NCBI RefSeq assembly: GCF_024753255.1
Contig: NZ_JANUHA010000031.1
Location: forward strand, 1-32,892
Source of the DNA: Massilia agri
GTDB taxonomy: Bacteria > Pseudomonadota > Gammaproteobacteria > Burkholderiales > Burkholderiaceae_D
DNA: 32,892 nt
Reading direction: 5' to 3'
Shown: one piece after another, positions 7,573 through 17,331 of the stretch
How positions within the stretch are numbered: the stretch's first letter is position 1
Layout: each line of letters opens with the position of its first letter
The notes under the pieces: generated by a model
Database searches by the model: none
What the model saw: only the letters and a program-made list of their open reading frames with translations
What the model was told of the DNA's origin: nothing
Translations under genes and position numbers: made by a program

Positions 7573-8580
7573 TCAGCCGATACGGACGACCATCAGCCCC
7601 GCACGCAGGCCGACCCGCACATCCGGATTCGGGAACACGACCAGTTCCTCCTCGTGCTCGACGGTGTACACGGTGTCGCCATCGGTCGCGATCACCTCGC
7701 CCTTCTTCATCGACGTGAAGTTCCAGGTCTCGCGTCCCACCGACATGGTGAAGGCATCGGACAGCTTGATCACCTGCCGCGCCGTCGCGAACACGTGCGG
7801 CCGCAGCTTCGCTTCCCCGGCCGGCTGCCCGCGCAGCAAGCGGTCCAGTGCTTTGGACGCATCTGCAAACTGCGACAGGTCGTTCTGTCCCAGCGTGCCG
7901 ACACGCCCCAGCTCCACGGTGCTGCCCGCGGCCCCGTGGTGCTCGGCCGAGTAGTAGCTATAGGTGCCCACCGACTTCGGGTTCATGATGACGGCGCCGA
8001 TCGCCGCCTGCCCCAGCCAGTCGATGAGCGCCTTGCGTGGCTCGTCCGGAATGATCTCCGGCACGATCGCGAACATCGGATAGTGCGAGGGACGGATCGC
8101 CGTGTGCAGGTCGAGGTGCCAGCGCTGCGGACCCGCGCCGGCGAAGAAGTCCACCGTGGCGGCGATGAGCGCATCGGCCCGCGCCGCTTCCGCGGTGCCC
8201 GCAAGAGAACCACGGTCCGCACGGAACATGCGGTTCAGGTCCGCGTCGATGAAACGCTTGCCCTGGGCGATCGCGTCGATGTTGCCGACGCAGAGCATCA
8301 GGTCCACCGCCAGTTCGCGCGGGCTGCGCGACAGGGTTTCGATGAGCCAGGCGACCATTTCGATCGGCCCCGTTTCATCGCCGTGCACGCCCACCGACAC
8401 CAGCACGGCGGGCCGGGCGGCGCCGGGCGCGCCCTTCACCGTGAGGATGCCGGGAGCCGGGAGGCCGACCGCGAAGCCGGCATCAAGGAAGCGCTGCGCG
8501 ACCGAAGCGAAATCCGCTTCGGCCAGGGCGCGCACCGCTTCCGGCAGCGCGCCTTTACCTCCGTTCTCCGCCGCGCTCAT
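7573..8580 (-). CDS. astE: Succinylglutamate desuccinylase
   Basis: Last enzyme of the arginine succinyltransferase pathway: hydrolyses N2-succinylglutamate to glutamate and succinate. The 335-residue protein has the zinc site of M14-like desuccinylases: HGDE with His66 and Glu69, and His159 in DLHT. DLNRMF (114-119) is the DxNRxF substrate motif, and Glu223 in TVELG is the general base. The ATG is 4 nt from the gdhB stop and has no good Shine-Dalgarno, so translation probably depends on coupling to gdhB. It is the terminal gene of the cluster, separated from its pathway partners by gdhB. No strong terminator was found before the Old Yellow Enzyme gene, so read-through is possible. Confidence 0.95.
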   Translation of the reverse strand: MSAAENGGKGALPEAVRALAEADFASVAQRFLDAGFAVGLPAPGILTVKGAPGAARPAVLVSVGVHGDETGPIEMVAWLIETLSRSPRELAVDLMLCVGNIDAIAQGKRFIDADLNRMFRADRGSLAGTAEAARADALIAATVDFFAGAGPQRWHLDLHTAIRPSHYPMFAIVPEIIPDEPRKALIDWLGQAAIGAVIMNPKSVGTYSYYSAEHHGAAGSTVELGRVGTLGQNDLSQFADASKALDRLLRGQPAGEAKLRPHVFATARQVIKLSDAFTMSVGRETWNFTSMKKGEVIATDGDTVYTVEHEEELVVFPNPDVRVGLRAGLMVVRIG

Positions 8581-8584
8581 CGGC

Positions 8585-11500
8585 TTACGCAGCCAGACGG
8601 TCCGGATTCGAACCTTCCGACAGCGCCCACACGTCCAGCATGGCCTGCTCGAGGTCCGTCGGCTGCGCGAAGCCGCTCAGGCCGCGCGCTTGCGTGACCG
8701 CCTTGACGGCTGCCTGCGGATCGCCGCCGGTGCCGGCCTGCTCGATCACCTGCAGCAGCAGGCGCTGCTGGGTGCGGCGCAGGGCCTGCATCGCGTAGTT
8801 GCGCAGCTGTTCCTGCGACTTGCTCTGTGCCGGCAGCTTCAGGCCGCGCTCGAGCATGTCGATGCCGGCCTGCTGGCGGAGCAGCATGCCGACCTGCAGG
8901 AACTGGGCCAGGCTCATGCCGCTCGGACGCTGCACCGACACCGCCGCGAACAGGAAGGTGGCCAGCGACTCGATGGTCTCGACCGCCTTCCAGGCTGCCG
9001 TGAAGGAAGCCGGCAGGCCGCTGTGGCCATCGGCTTCCGAACGGGCCGGGGTGAGCGAACGCAGCTGGTCGGCCTGGCCGAACAGCGTGGACAGCTCGGC
9101 CATGCCGTCGGTACCTGCCGGCAGCGACAGCACGCCTTCGATCACGGCGCGCAGCAGGGCGCGGGTGCGGGTATCGACCGCCATCGAGACGTCACGCGGC
9201 ACCTTCAGCGCATCGGCGTCGAGGGCATCGAACACCGGCGCCAGGTGCAGGGCCGACCAGGCGCGGGCCCAGGCCTTCACCACCTCGGTTTCCTCGACTC
9301 GGTGCTCGGCCGCCAGGTCGCGCAGCATCAGCGGACCGCAGCGGTTGACGGCTTCGTTGGCCAGCACGGTCGCCAGGATGGCGTTGGCCAGCGGGTGGTT
9401 CAGCGGGTTGCGGGTGGCGACCAGCTGGGCCGGGAAGTAAGGACGCAGCAGCGACTCGGCCCAGCTTTCGCTGGTGAGGTCGATGGCCAGCAGGGTGCGC
9501 TTGAAGCGGTTCTTCACGTTGGCGATGACCACGGCCAGTTCCGGCGCCGACAGGCCCAGGCCCAGCGCCTTGCGGCGGGCAAGCTCGGTGTCGCTCGGCA
9601 GCTGTTCCAGCTCGCGGTTGACGGCGCCCTCGCCTTCCAGGTTCGTGATCAGGGCGGCGTAGCCGTCCACGACGGACGCGGTGGCCTGGGCCTGCGCTTC
9701 GCGGGTCAGGAGGTGGGTCTGCTGCTTGTTGTCGCGCAGGACCAGGTCTTCCACGGCGCCGGTCATTTCGTTCAGCACGCGGTTACGCTCGTCTTCCGCC
9801 AGTTCGCCGGCGTTGACTTCGGTGTCCAGCCAGATCTTGATGTTGACTTCGTGGTCGGAGCAGTCCACACCCGCCGAGTTGTCGATCGCATCGGTGAAGA
9901 TGCGGCCGCCGCTGAGTGCAAACTCGATACGGCCGGCCTGGGTCGCGCCCAGGTTGCCGCCTTCGGCCACCACCTTGCAGCGCAGTTCGTTGCCGTTCAC
10001 GCGGATGCGGTCGTTGGCGCGGTCCTTCACCTGGGCGTGGGTCTCGTTCGAGGACTTGATGTAGGTGCCGATGCCGCCGTTGTAGAACAGGTCGACCGGC
10101 GCCAGCAGGATGCGGTGCATCAGCTCTTCCGGCGACAGCGAGGCTTCCTTGATGTCCAGGGCGGCGCGCACTTCAGGGCTCAGCTCGATCGAGCGCGCGG
10201 TGCGCGGGAACACGCCGCCGCCCTGCGAGATCAGGCTCTTGTCGTAGTCTTCCCACGAGGAACGCGGCAGTGCGAACATGCGCTGGCGCTCCTTGAACGA
10301 GACTTCGACGTCCGGGGTCGGATCCAGGAAGATGTGGCGGTGGTCGAACGCCGCCACCAGCTTCAGCTGGCGCGACAGCAGCACGCCGTTGCCGAACACG
10401 TCGCCCGACATGTCGCCCACGCCGACCATGGTCACCGGGGTGGTGCTCATGTCGTGGCCCAGTTCGTAGAAGTGGCGCTTGACCGCTTCGAAAGCGCCCT
10501 TGGCGGTGATGCCCATCTTCTTGTGGTCGTAGCCGTTCGAACCGCCCGAGGCGAAGGCGTCGCCCAGCCAGAAGCCGCGCTTGACGGCGATGCTGTTGGC
10601 GATGTCGGAGAAGGTCGCGGTGCCCTTGTCGGCGGCGACCACCAGGTAGGGGTCGTCCTGGTCGTGGCGCACGGTGTTCTCCGGCGGGACGATGGCGCCG
10701 CGCACGCGGTTGTCGGTCACTTCCAGCAGGCTGGCGATGAATTCGCGGTAGCAGGCTTCACCCTCGGCCGCCACCACTTCGCGCGGGGCGCCCTGCGGCA
10801 TCTGCTTGCAGACGAAGCCGCCCTTGGAGCCGGCCGGCACGATGACGGCGTTCTTCACCATCTGGGCCTTGACCAGGCCGAGCACTTCGGTGCGGTAGTC
10901 TTCCATGCGGTCCGACCAGCGCAGGCCGCCGCGGGCAACCGGGCCGCCGCGCAGGTGCACGCCTTCGAAGCGGCGCGAGAACACGTAGATCTCGCGGTAC
11001 GGACGCGGTTCCGGGGCCAGCGCCAGGTTGCTGGTGTCGACCTTGAAGATGATCTTCTCGCCGCTGTTCTGGAAGTAGTTGGTGCGCACGGTGGCCAGGG
11101 CCAGGTCGACCAGGGCCGCCATGATCTCTTCGGTGTCGGCGTGGTTCACGGTCGACAGGCCGGCCTTGAGCGCAGCCAGCTTGGCGGTGCCGGCGTTGCG
11201 CTCGGACTCGCCCAGCGCCGGATCGAAGCGCAGCAGGAAGCCGGCGACGAATTCCTTCACCAGGGCCGGCTGGGTGCGCAGGGTCTCGGCCATGTAGCGC
11301 ACCGAGAACTTCGAGCCGAGCTGGCGCCAGTAGCTGATGTAGGCGCGCACCAGCTGCACTTCGCGCATCGACAGGCCGCCTTCGATGGTCAGGCCGTTCA
11401 TGCGGCCGTCTTCGGCGTCGTTGTTGAAGAGGGCGGTGAACAGCTCTTCGGCCACCGGGATGATGCCCTGCTTGACCAGCTTGGCGCCGCTCTCGTCGTC

Positions 11501-13288
11501 CACGGCCAGCGCGGTGACGTTGTGGATGGTGCCGTCGGCGGCCTTGATGGTCCAGGTCTGCTCGCGGTCGACCGCGATACCGGCGTTCTGCAGGGCGGGC
11601 AGGATGCGCGACAGCGAAGGCACGGTCTCGCCCGAATACATGCGGATCGAGGCGTCGATGCCGTTGGCGTCGTCGCCCGGTTCCACGCGCACGGTGACGC
11701 GGTCCGACTTGCCATTCTTCAGCAGGGCCTGCAGGTCGCGGAAAGCGGTTTCCGGCGCGGTGTTGGTGACAAACGAGACCGGCAGGTTGGCGCCGAGCTT
11801 ACGCAGGCTGCTGCGCAGGGCGTGGTCTTCGATGGTGTTGGTCGCCGTGGCGAAGCGGTCATGCCAACCGTCCAGCACCGACAGCAGCGGCTGCTGGATG
11901 TCGGTTTCCAGGTCCAGCGGGTAGCGCGCGGCATGGGCGATCAGGTAGACGCGGGCCAGCGGGCCGTCGGCCACCAGGGTCTGCACGCGCACGTCGCGGG
12001 CGCCCGAGCTGTCCTTCAGGGCCGAGGCCAGGCTGGCGGCCACGGCGGCGCTGTAGCGCTCGCGCGGCAGGTAGACCAGCACGTTCAGGTGGCGCGCGTA
12101 CACGTCGCGGCGTGCGAAGACTTTCGGACGCGGCTGCTTGTACAGCGACACGACCGAGGAGCACACCTGGGCCAGCCATTCCGGATCGGCTTCCAGCGCT
12201 TCGGTGCGCGGCAGCGACTCGAGGATCTCGACGAACTTCTCGGCGCGGAAGCCTTCCTGGCGCACGCCGGCGATCGACAGCACCTTGGCGACGCGGCCGC
12301 GCGCGAAAGGCAGGCGCGCCAGCGGGGTCGCGGTGGCGGCGCGGGTGAACAGGCCGACGAAGCAGTGCTCGCCCAGGATCTTGCCCTGGGCGTCGGTGTC
12401 GCGCACGCCGATGAAGTCGAGCGGCTGGTCGCGGTGCAGGGTGCCCTCGACGTCGGCCTTGACGATCGACAGGGTGTCGGCGCGGCGCGACAGGGTTTCG
12501 AAGTCGCCCGGGATGTTGGCCAGGCAGGTGCCGTAGACCGGGTGGGCGGTGTCGGCCAGCACGCCGATGCGGCTCGGGATGTCGCGCTCGAGTTCGCGCG
12601 CGCCTTCCTTCACGATGTAATAGGCGTAGCCGAAGGGCTCGAAGCCTTCGTTCTTGGCCCACTCGAGGAAGGCGGCCACTTCCTGGCCTTCGGCGCTGCC
12701 GGCATTCGCGCTGGCGGCTGCCACGGCAGTCATGCGGTCGGCCATCTTGACGGCATCGCGGTGCACGACGGCGGCGTCGTTGGCGACCATGCGGATGCGC
12801 GCGGTCAGGGCGTCCAGTTCGGAGAATTCGAGCTCGTCGCTCATCAGGATCAGCACGATCGATTCCAGCGGGGCGCCGGCTTCGCCGACCGAGACGGCGG
12901 TGCCGGCGCCATCGCGGCGCACCGGCAGCACGGCGTTCATCACGCCGGCGGCCGTCTGGCGCTCCTTGCGCAGGGCCATGACGAAGGAATCGACCAGGTA
13001 AGGCATGTCGTCATTCAGGATCAGCAGCGCGGTCGCCATGCCGCCGCGCGCGTCGGTATAGCGCATCTGCGCGATCTGGCAGCCGGGCGCGGTGCGCTGG
13101 GCCAGCTGCGAGAAACCTTCCCACAGCACCGGCGCCAGGCTCGCGGGCGCGGTGCCGGCCAGGTCCTCGTCGTCGAGGGAACCGAGCCAGGCGCTGATCA
13201 GGGCGCCGACCTGCCCGGAGGCGGCGGCGTGGTTTGCGTTGACCAGGGTAAGCGTCTGGTTGCGCAAATCTTGAGACATGTCGTTCAT
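8585..13288 (-). CDS. gdhB: NAD-dependent glutamate dehydrogenase, GDH-180 class
   Basis: Oxidative deamination of glutamate to 2-oxoglutarate, ammonia and NADH. At 1567 residues it belongs to the large GDH class found in Pseudomonas (GdhB) and Caulobacter. The catalytic region near residues 780-830 has GGLRWSDR and PAGSKGGF with the catalytic lysine; the nucleotide-binding part follows, and there are long N- and C-terminal regulatory extensions. GGAG lies 7 nt before the ATG. In P. aeruginosa this enzyme is induced by arginine through ArgR and allosterically activated by arginine. Here the gene sits inside the ast cluster between astB and astE, which ties the glutamate made by the pathway directly to its oxidation. 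Annotated start MNDMSQDL; a second Met at residue 4 is possible. Confidence 0.96.
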   Translation of the reverse strand: MNDMSQDLRNQTLTLVNANHAAASGQVGALISAWLGSLDDEDLAGTAPASLAPVLWEGFSQLAQRTAPGCQIAQMRYTDARGGMATALLILNDDMPYLVDSFVMALRKERQTAAGVMNAVLPVRRDGAGTAVSVGEAGAPLESIVLILMSDELEFSELDALTARIRMVANDAAVVHRDAVKMADRMTAVAAASANAGSAEGQEVAAFLEWAKNEGFEPFGYAYYIVKEGARELERDIPSRIGVLADTAHPVYGTCLANIPGDFETLSRRADTLSIVKADVEGTLHRDQPLDFIGVRDTDAQGKILGEHCFVGLFTRAATATPLARLPFARGRVAKVLSIAGVRQEGFRAEKFVEILESLPRTEALEADPEWLAQVCSSVVSLYKQPRPKVFARRDVYARHLNVLVYLPRERYSAAVAASLASALKDSSGARDVRVQTLVADGPLARVYLIAHAARYPLDLETDIQQPLLSVLDGWHDRFATATNTIEDHALRSSLRKLGANLPVSFVTNTAPETAFRDLQALLKNGKSDRVTVRVEPGDDANGIDASIRMYSGETVPSLSRILPALQNAGIAVDREQTWTIKAADGTIHNVTALAVDDESGAKLVKQGIIPVAEELFTALFNNDAEDGRMNGLTIEGGLSMREVQLVRAYISYWRQLGSKFSVRYMAETLRTQPALVKEFVAGFLLRFDPALGESERNAGTAKLAALKAGLSTVNHADTEEIMAALVDLALATVRTNYFQNSGEKIIFKVDTSNLALAPEPRPYREIYVFSRRFEGVHLRGGPVARGGLRWSDRMEDYRTEVLGLVKAQMVKNAVIVPAGSKGGFVCKQMPQGAPREVVAAEGEACYREFIASLLEVTDNRVRGAIVPPENTVRHDQDDPYLVVAADKGTATFSDIANSIAVKRGFWLGDAFASGGSNGYDHKKMGITAKGAFEAVKRHFYELGHDMSTTPVTMVGVGDMSGDVFGNGVLLSRQLKLVAAFDHRHIFLDPTPDVEVSFKERQRMFALPRSSWEDYDKSLISQGGGVFPRTARSIELSPEVRAALDIKEASLSPEELMHRILLAPVDLFYNGGIGTYIKSSNETHAQVKDRANDRIRVNGNELRCKVVAEGGNLGATQAGRIEFALSGGRIFTDAIDNSAGVDCSDHEVNIKIWLDTEVNAGELAEDERNRVLNEMTGAVEDLVLRDNKQQTHLLTREAQAQATASVVDGYAALITNLEGEGAVNRELEQLPSDTELARRKALGLGLSAPELAVVIANVKNRFKRTLLAIDLTSESWAESLLRPYFPAQLVATRNPLNHPLANAILATVLANEAVNRCGPLMLRDLAAEHRVEETEVVKAWARAWSALHLAPVFDALDADALKVPRDVSMAVDTRTRALLRAVIEGVLSLPAGTDGMAELSTLFGQADQLRSLTPARSEADGHSGLPASFTAAWKAVETIESLATFLFAAVSVQRPSGMSLAQFLQVGMLLRQQAGIDMLERGLKLPAQSKSQEQLRNYAMQALRRTQQRLLLQVIEQAGTGGDPQAAVKAVTQARGLSGFAQPTDLEQAMLDVWALSEGSNPDRLAA

Positions 13289-13359
13289 GTTGCTTCTCCA
13301 AAGTTTGTGTGCCGGGGGGGCGTTCTGGCTTGTGGCTTCGCGCCGCCCCTGCTTTATAT

Positions 13360-13378
13360 GGACGGGGTTGTCCCGTCC
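13360..13378. promoter_or_regulatory. Hairpin in the 188-bp astB-gdhB gap
   Basis: GGACGGG (13360-13366) and CCCGTCC (13372-13378) form a perfect 7-bp stem. Just downstream on the minus strand is TATAAA (13358-13353), which could be a -10 box with a weak -35, TTCGGA. This is the longest gap in the cluster, so gdhB-astE may have their own promoter or differ in transcript level. No ArgR-type TGTCGC was found in this gap. Otherwise the gap holds nothing recognisable. Confidence 0.35.
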
Positions 13379-13476
13379 GAATTCCGTGTGCGCCTGCTTC
13401 GCTCCGCCTGCGCGTCAATCCGGTATTAGAACATGCCGCATCGGCCGGGTCACCCGTGCCGTGCGGCGCTCGAGTA

Positions 13477-14820
13477 TTACGAAAGGTCGTACAGGGCGGG
13501 CAGGCCGAGGATGCGTTCCAGCTCCTCGAGGGCGGCCGCGCATTCGATCGCCAGCTGCGGGTCGGCCAGGTCCTTCGGCTCGATGCGGTCGCGGTAGTGC
13601 TTCTCGACCCAGGCCACCAGGCGCGCATACAGCTCCTCGGTCATGATCACGCCGCCGTGCATGGCCGCCGCTTCCTCGTCGGTCAGCGCGACGCGCAGGC
13701 GCAGGCAGGCCGGGCCGCCGCCGTTGCGCATGCTCTGGCGCAGGTCGAACTCGATCAGCTCGTCGATCGGGCCGCCGCTCGCCACCAGGCCGGCCAGGTA
13801 GCGCGACACGGCCGCGTTCTCGCGGCACTCGTGCGGCACCACCAGGGCCATGCGGCCGTCCGGTTTGCTGAGCAGCTGGCTGTTGAACAGGTAGCTGGCC
13901 ACGGCATCCGCCACCGGCACCTCGCCGCTGGCCACGCGCACCGGCACCAGGTCGGTGTCGACGGCGCCCATGGCGCGGCGCAGGGCGTCGAGGGTCGCGG
14001 CTTCGTCGAAGAAAGCCTGGTCGTGGTAGAACAGCACATTGCCGTTGCCGACCGCGATCACGTCGTTGTGGAACACGCCCTGGTCGATCACGTCCGGGTT
14101 CTGCGACGCGAACACGGTGCGCGCCGGGTCCAGGCCGTGCAGGCGGGCTACCGCCTGCGAGGCTTCCAGGGTCTGGCGCGCCGGGTATTTTTTCGGGCCC
14201 GGCGCGGACGGGTCGAACTCGACGCGGCCGTAGACGAAGAACTCGACGCCGGCGGCGCCGTGCGAAGCGGCGAAGCGCGTGTGGTTGGCCGCGCCCTCGT
14301 CACCGAAGGCCGGCACCGGCGGCAGCGCATCGTGCACCACGAAGCGGTTGCTGTCGCCGAAGATCGCGCGCAGGGTGCGGGTGGCCTGCACGTGTTCTTC
14401 CGAGCGGTGCAGCTTGTTGTTCAGGTTCGCGGCCGTGAAGTGCACGCGCCGATCCTGCGTGTCGCTTGATGGGCTCACGGTGGCCGCGTTGGCGGTCCAC
14501 ATCGGCGCGGCCGAGTAGGCGCAGGCCAGGATCACCGGCGCCTCGCGCCAGGCGCGCGCCAGCACGTCGGCGTCCGTTCCGGAAAAACCGATGCGGCGCA
14601 GCAGGCGGAAGTTCGGACGCGCCTGCGGCGGCATCACGGCCTGGGCGAAGCCGCGCGCAGCCAGGGCGCGCATCTTGGCCAGGCCCTGCAGGGCGGCCTG
14701 GCGCGGGTTGGAAGCGCTCCTGACATTGCTGAAGGACGCGACGTTGCCGAAGGACAGGCCGGCGTAGTTGTGGGACGGGCCAACCAGGCCGTCGAAGTTG
14801 TATTCGCGAGCGGTACGCAT
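13477..14820 (-). CDS. astB: N-succinylarginine dihydrolase
   Basis: Second step of the pathway: converts N2-succinylarginine to N2-succinylornithine with release of CO2 and two ammonia. The protein has 447 residues, the E. coli AstB length, and the amidinotransferase-fold triad is visible: Glu175 in FGDEGAANH, His251 in VFHNDV and nucleophile Cys372 in NGGGPACLRLRV. The N-terminus EYNFDGLVGPSHNYAGLS is characteristic. The ATG is 3 nt after the astD stop. The 3' side has a 188-bp gap before gdhB. Confidence 0.97.
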   Translation of the reverse strand: MRTAREYNFDGLVGPSHNYAGLSFGNVASFSNVRSASNPRQAALQGLAKMRALAARGFAQAVMPPQARPNFRLLRRIGFSGTDADVLARAWREAPVILACAYSAAPMWTANAATVSPSSDTQDRRVHFTAANLNNKLHRSEEHVQATRTLRAIFGDSNRFVVHDALPPVPAFGDEGAANHTRFAASHGAAGVEFFVYGRVEFDPSAPGPKKYPARQTLEASQAVARLHGLDPARTVFASQNPDVIDQGVFHNDVIAVGNGNVLFYHDQAFFDEAATLDALRRAMGAVDTDLVPVRVASGEVPVADAVASYLFNSQLLSKPDGRMALVVPHECRENAAVSRYLAGLVASGGPIDELIEFDLRQSMRNGGGPACLRLRVALTDEEAAAMHGGVIMTEELYARLVAWVEKHYRDRIEPKDLADPQLAIECAAALEELERILGLPALYDLS

Positions 14821-14823
14821 GAT

Positions 14824-16293
14824 TTAGAAGGACAGTCCCGGCGACAGCTTGGCCGGCATTTCGAGTTCCGCCGTCTCGATCGAGGCGACCGGGTAGGCGC
14901 AGTAATCCGCGGCGTAGTAGGCGCTCGGGCGGTGGTTGCCCGACTTGCCGACGCCGCCGAACGGGGCCGAGCTGGCCGCGCCGGTGGTCGGGCGGTTCCA
15001 GTTGACAATGCCGGCGCGGGCGCGCACCGCGAAGCGCTTCCACAGTTCTTCGGAGGGCGACAGGAGCGCCGCGGCCAGGCCGAATTCGGTGGCGTTGGCG
15101 GCGCGCAGCGCCGCGTCGAAGTCCTTCACGCGGATCACTTGCAGCAGGGGGCCGAACCACTCTTCGTCCGGGATGCCTTGCGCGTCGGTGGTATCGACGA
15201 TGCCGGCGGTGACGAAGCCGGCGTTCGGGTCCAGCTGGCGCATCTGCAGCAGCACTTTGCCGCCCTTCTCCACCATCTCGGCCTGGGCCTGCACCAGGCG
15301 CGCGGCCACCGTGCTTGATACCACGGGCCCCATGAAGGGCTGGGGCTCGGCGTTCGAAGCGCCGACCTGCAGCTTCGATGCGACCTCCACCAGGCGGTCG
15401 AGGAAGGCTCGCGCCTGCGGCGTATCCTGGATGATCAGGCGGCGCGCGCAGGTGCAGCGCTGGCCGGCCGAGATGAAGGCCGACATCACGGTGTGGTGGA
15501 CGGCGGCGTCCAGATTGTCCACGTCCCAGACCACCAGCGGATTGTTGCCGCCCATTTCCAGCGCCAGCATCTTGCCCGGCTGGCCGCCGAACTGCTTGTG
15601 CAGGGCGGTGCCGGTCTGGCTGCTGCCGGTGAACAGGATGCCGTCGATGCCGTCGTTCTGGCCGAGCGCCATGCCGGTCTCGCGGCCGCCGTTGACGAGG
15701 TTCAGCACCCCCTTCGGCAGGCCGGCCTGCTCCCACAGCTGCATGGTCTTGACGGCCGTGCGCGGCGCGTACTCGCTCGGCTTGAACACCACGGTGTTCC
15801 CGGCGATCAGGGCCGGCACGATGTGGCCGTTCGGCAGGTGGCCGGGGAAGTTGTAGGGGCCGTAGACGGCGAACACGCCATGCGGGCGGTGGCGCAGCAC
15901 GGCATTGCCATCGGCGACCTTGTTGGCCGTTTCTCCGGTGCGGCTGCCGTAGGACTGGACCGAGATGTCGATCTTGTTCGCCATCGTCGTCACTTCCGTG
16001 CGCGCTTCCCACAACGGCTTGCCGACTTCCTCGGCAATGGTGGCGGCCAGTTCCTCGCTGTGTTCCTTGAGCAGGTCGCGGAAACGGTTCGCGATCGCGA
16101 TACGCTGTTCCAGCGGAGTCAAGGCCCAGGCTTCGAAGGCGGCGCGGGCGGCCCGCACGGCGCGCGCCACGTCGTCGCTTGTGGATTCATTGCTGGTCCA
16201 GGTCTGGCGGCCGGTGGACGGGTCGATGGTGGCCAGTTCGCGGCCGCTGCCGGCGAGCCAGGCGCCGTCGATGTAGTTCGAGAGATTAGGCAT
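14824..16293 (-). CDS. astD: Succinylglutamic semialdehyde dehydrogenase
   Basis: Fourth step: oxidises N2-succinylglutamate 5-semialdehyde to N2-succinylglutamate with NAD+. The 489-residue aldehyde dehydrogenase has the Asn of YGPYNFPGHLP (144-154), the cofactor loop FTGSSQTG (221-228), general base Glu246 in LEMGGNNPLV and nucleophile Cys280 in SAGQRCTCARRL. The N-terminal YIDGAWLAGSG is the AstD-type opening. Its ATG overlaps the aruG stop in ATGCCTAA (8 bp), so translation is coupled. Confidence 0.96.
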   Translation of the reverse strand: MPNLSNYIDGAWLAGSGRELATIDPSTGRQTWTSNESTSDDVARAVRAARAAFEAWALTPLEQRIAIANRFRDLLKEHSEELAATIAEEVGKPLWEARTEVTTMANKIDISVQSYGSRTGETANKVADGNAVLRHRPHGVFAVYGPYNFPGHLPNGHIVPALIAGNTVVFKPSEYAPRTAVKTMQLWEQAGLPKGVLNLVNGGRETGMALGQNDGIDGILFTGSSQTGTALHKQFGGQPGKMLALEMGGNNPLVVWDVDNLDAAVHHTVMSAFISAGQRCTCARRLIIQDTPQARAFLDRLVEVASKLQVGASNAEPQPFMGPVVSSTVAARLVQAQAEMVEKGGKVLLQMRQLDPNAGFVTAGIVDTTDAQGIPDEEWFGPLLQVIRVKDFDAALRAANATEFGLAAALLSPSEELWKRFAVRARAGIVNWNRPTTGAASSAPFGGVGKSGNHRPSAYYAADYCAYPVASIETAELEMPAKLSPGLSF

Positions 16294-17320
16294 GCGCGTT
16301 CTTCCTTGTATTGAGTGGCAGCGTGCGCACCTCGTCGCCCGCCTGCACGTGCAGCTGCGACAGCTCCTGGGCGCTCAGTGCGATATGGGCGGCGCCGGGC
16401 ACGCCGCGGGTCAGGATCATGCGGAAATCGGCCAGGCGGGTGTTCGACACCAGCAGGTGTTCGGTCTCCCCTTCCTCGCTTCCTTCCTGGGCCACGGCCA
16501 GCACGCTGTCGCGCACCGCGCGCAGCTCGGACACGCGGCCCTGCAGCACCGGGCCGGCATCGAAGATGTCGACGTAGCCTTCGTAGTGCATGCCCTCGTT
16601 TTCCAGCAGCTTCCTGGCCGGCTGGGTCGAGGTATGGACCTTGCCGATCACCTCGCGCGCCGATTCCGGCAGGTAGTCCACGTACAGCGGCTGGCGCGGC
16701 ATCAGTTCGGCGATGAAGGATTTCTTGCCGATCGCGGTCAGGCCGTCGACGTGGTCGAAGTCCATCTTGAAGAAGTGGCGGCCCAGGCCTTCGTAGAAGG
16801 GCGAGACGCCGTTCTCGTCCTGGTAGCCGCGCATCTCGGCGATGATCTTCTCGGTGAACAGCTGCTGGAACTGGGCAATGAAGAGGAAGCGGCTTTTCGA
16901 CAGCCACTTGCCGTTGAAGCCGGCGCGATACTGCGGCAGCAGGAACAGCGAGCACAGTTCGGAGGAGCCGGTCAGGTCGTTCGACAGGTACAGGGTCTCC
17001 ATCCGCGTGAACACATTCAGTTCGCGGCTGCAGTGCACCAGGGTGCCGATGCGGTAGTTGTAGAAGGGTTCGGTCAGGCCGACCGCGCCCTTGATGGCGC
17101 ACACGCCGGCGATGCTGTTGTCCTCGGTATGCTCGAGCACGAACATGTAGTCGCGCTTTTCGGGCGGGATGGTCTCGTTGAAGGACGCAACCGCGGTGGC
17201 GACGCGGTCGCCCAGCATCTTGCGGTCCGGCTTGAGGGTGGTCATGCCGCTGCCGGCCTGGCGCGCCATCTCGATCAGGGCGTCCAGGTCGGCGGTTTGT
17301 ACTGCACGGATAACGAGCAT
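16286..17320 (-). CDS. astA: Arginine N-succinyltransferase, AstA / AruG (beta) subunit
   Basis: First step: transfers succinyl from succinyl-CoA to the alpha-amino group of arginine. The protein has 344 residues (E. coli AstA length) and starts MLVIRAVQTADLDALIEMA at the ATG 17320, 11 nt after the aruF stop, with an AGAGGA ribosome site; the frame is open further upstream but that is a shadow. Family features are GSSELCSLFLLPQYR, GLGRHFFKMDF and YVDIFDAGP. The order after aruC and aruF equals the Pseudomonas aruCFGDB order, so this is the AruG-like subunit, probably paired with the product of the next gene upstream. Confidence 0.95.
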   Translation of the reverse strand: MLVIRAVQTADLDALIEMARQAGSGMTTLKPDRKMLGDRVATAVASFNETIPPEKRDYMFVLEHTEDNSIAGVCAIKGAVGLTEPFYNYRIGTLVHCSRELNVFTRMETLYLSNDLTGSSELCSLFLLPQYRAGFNGKWLSKSRFLFIAQFQQLFTEKIIAEMRGYQDENGVSPFYEGLGRHFFKMDFDHVDGLTAIGKKSFIAELMPRQPLYVDYLPESAREVIGKVHTSTQPARKLLENEGMHYEGYVDIFDAGPVLQGRVSELRAVRDSVLAVAQEGSEEGETEHLLVSNTRLADFRMILTRGVPGAAHIALSAQELSQLHVQAGDEVRTLPLNTRKNAHA

Positions 17321-17331
17321 GTCGTCCTCTC

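Noticed and set aside
8102..13429. 1775-codon plus-strand open frame opposite gdhB
   Set aside because: GC-rich shadow: it is antisense to the well-supported GDH-180 gene and its translation is repetitive His/Gln/Gly/Ala/Arg-rich with no domain.
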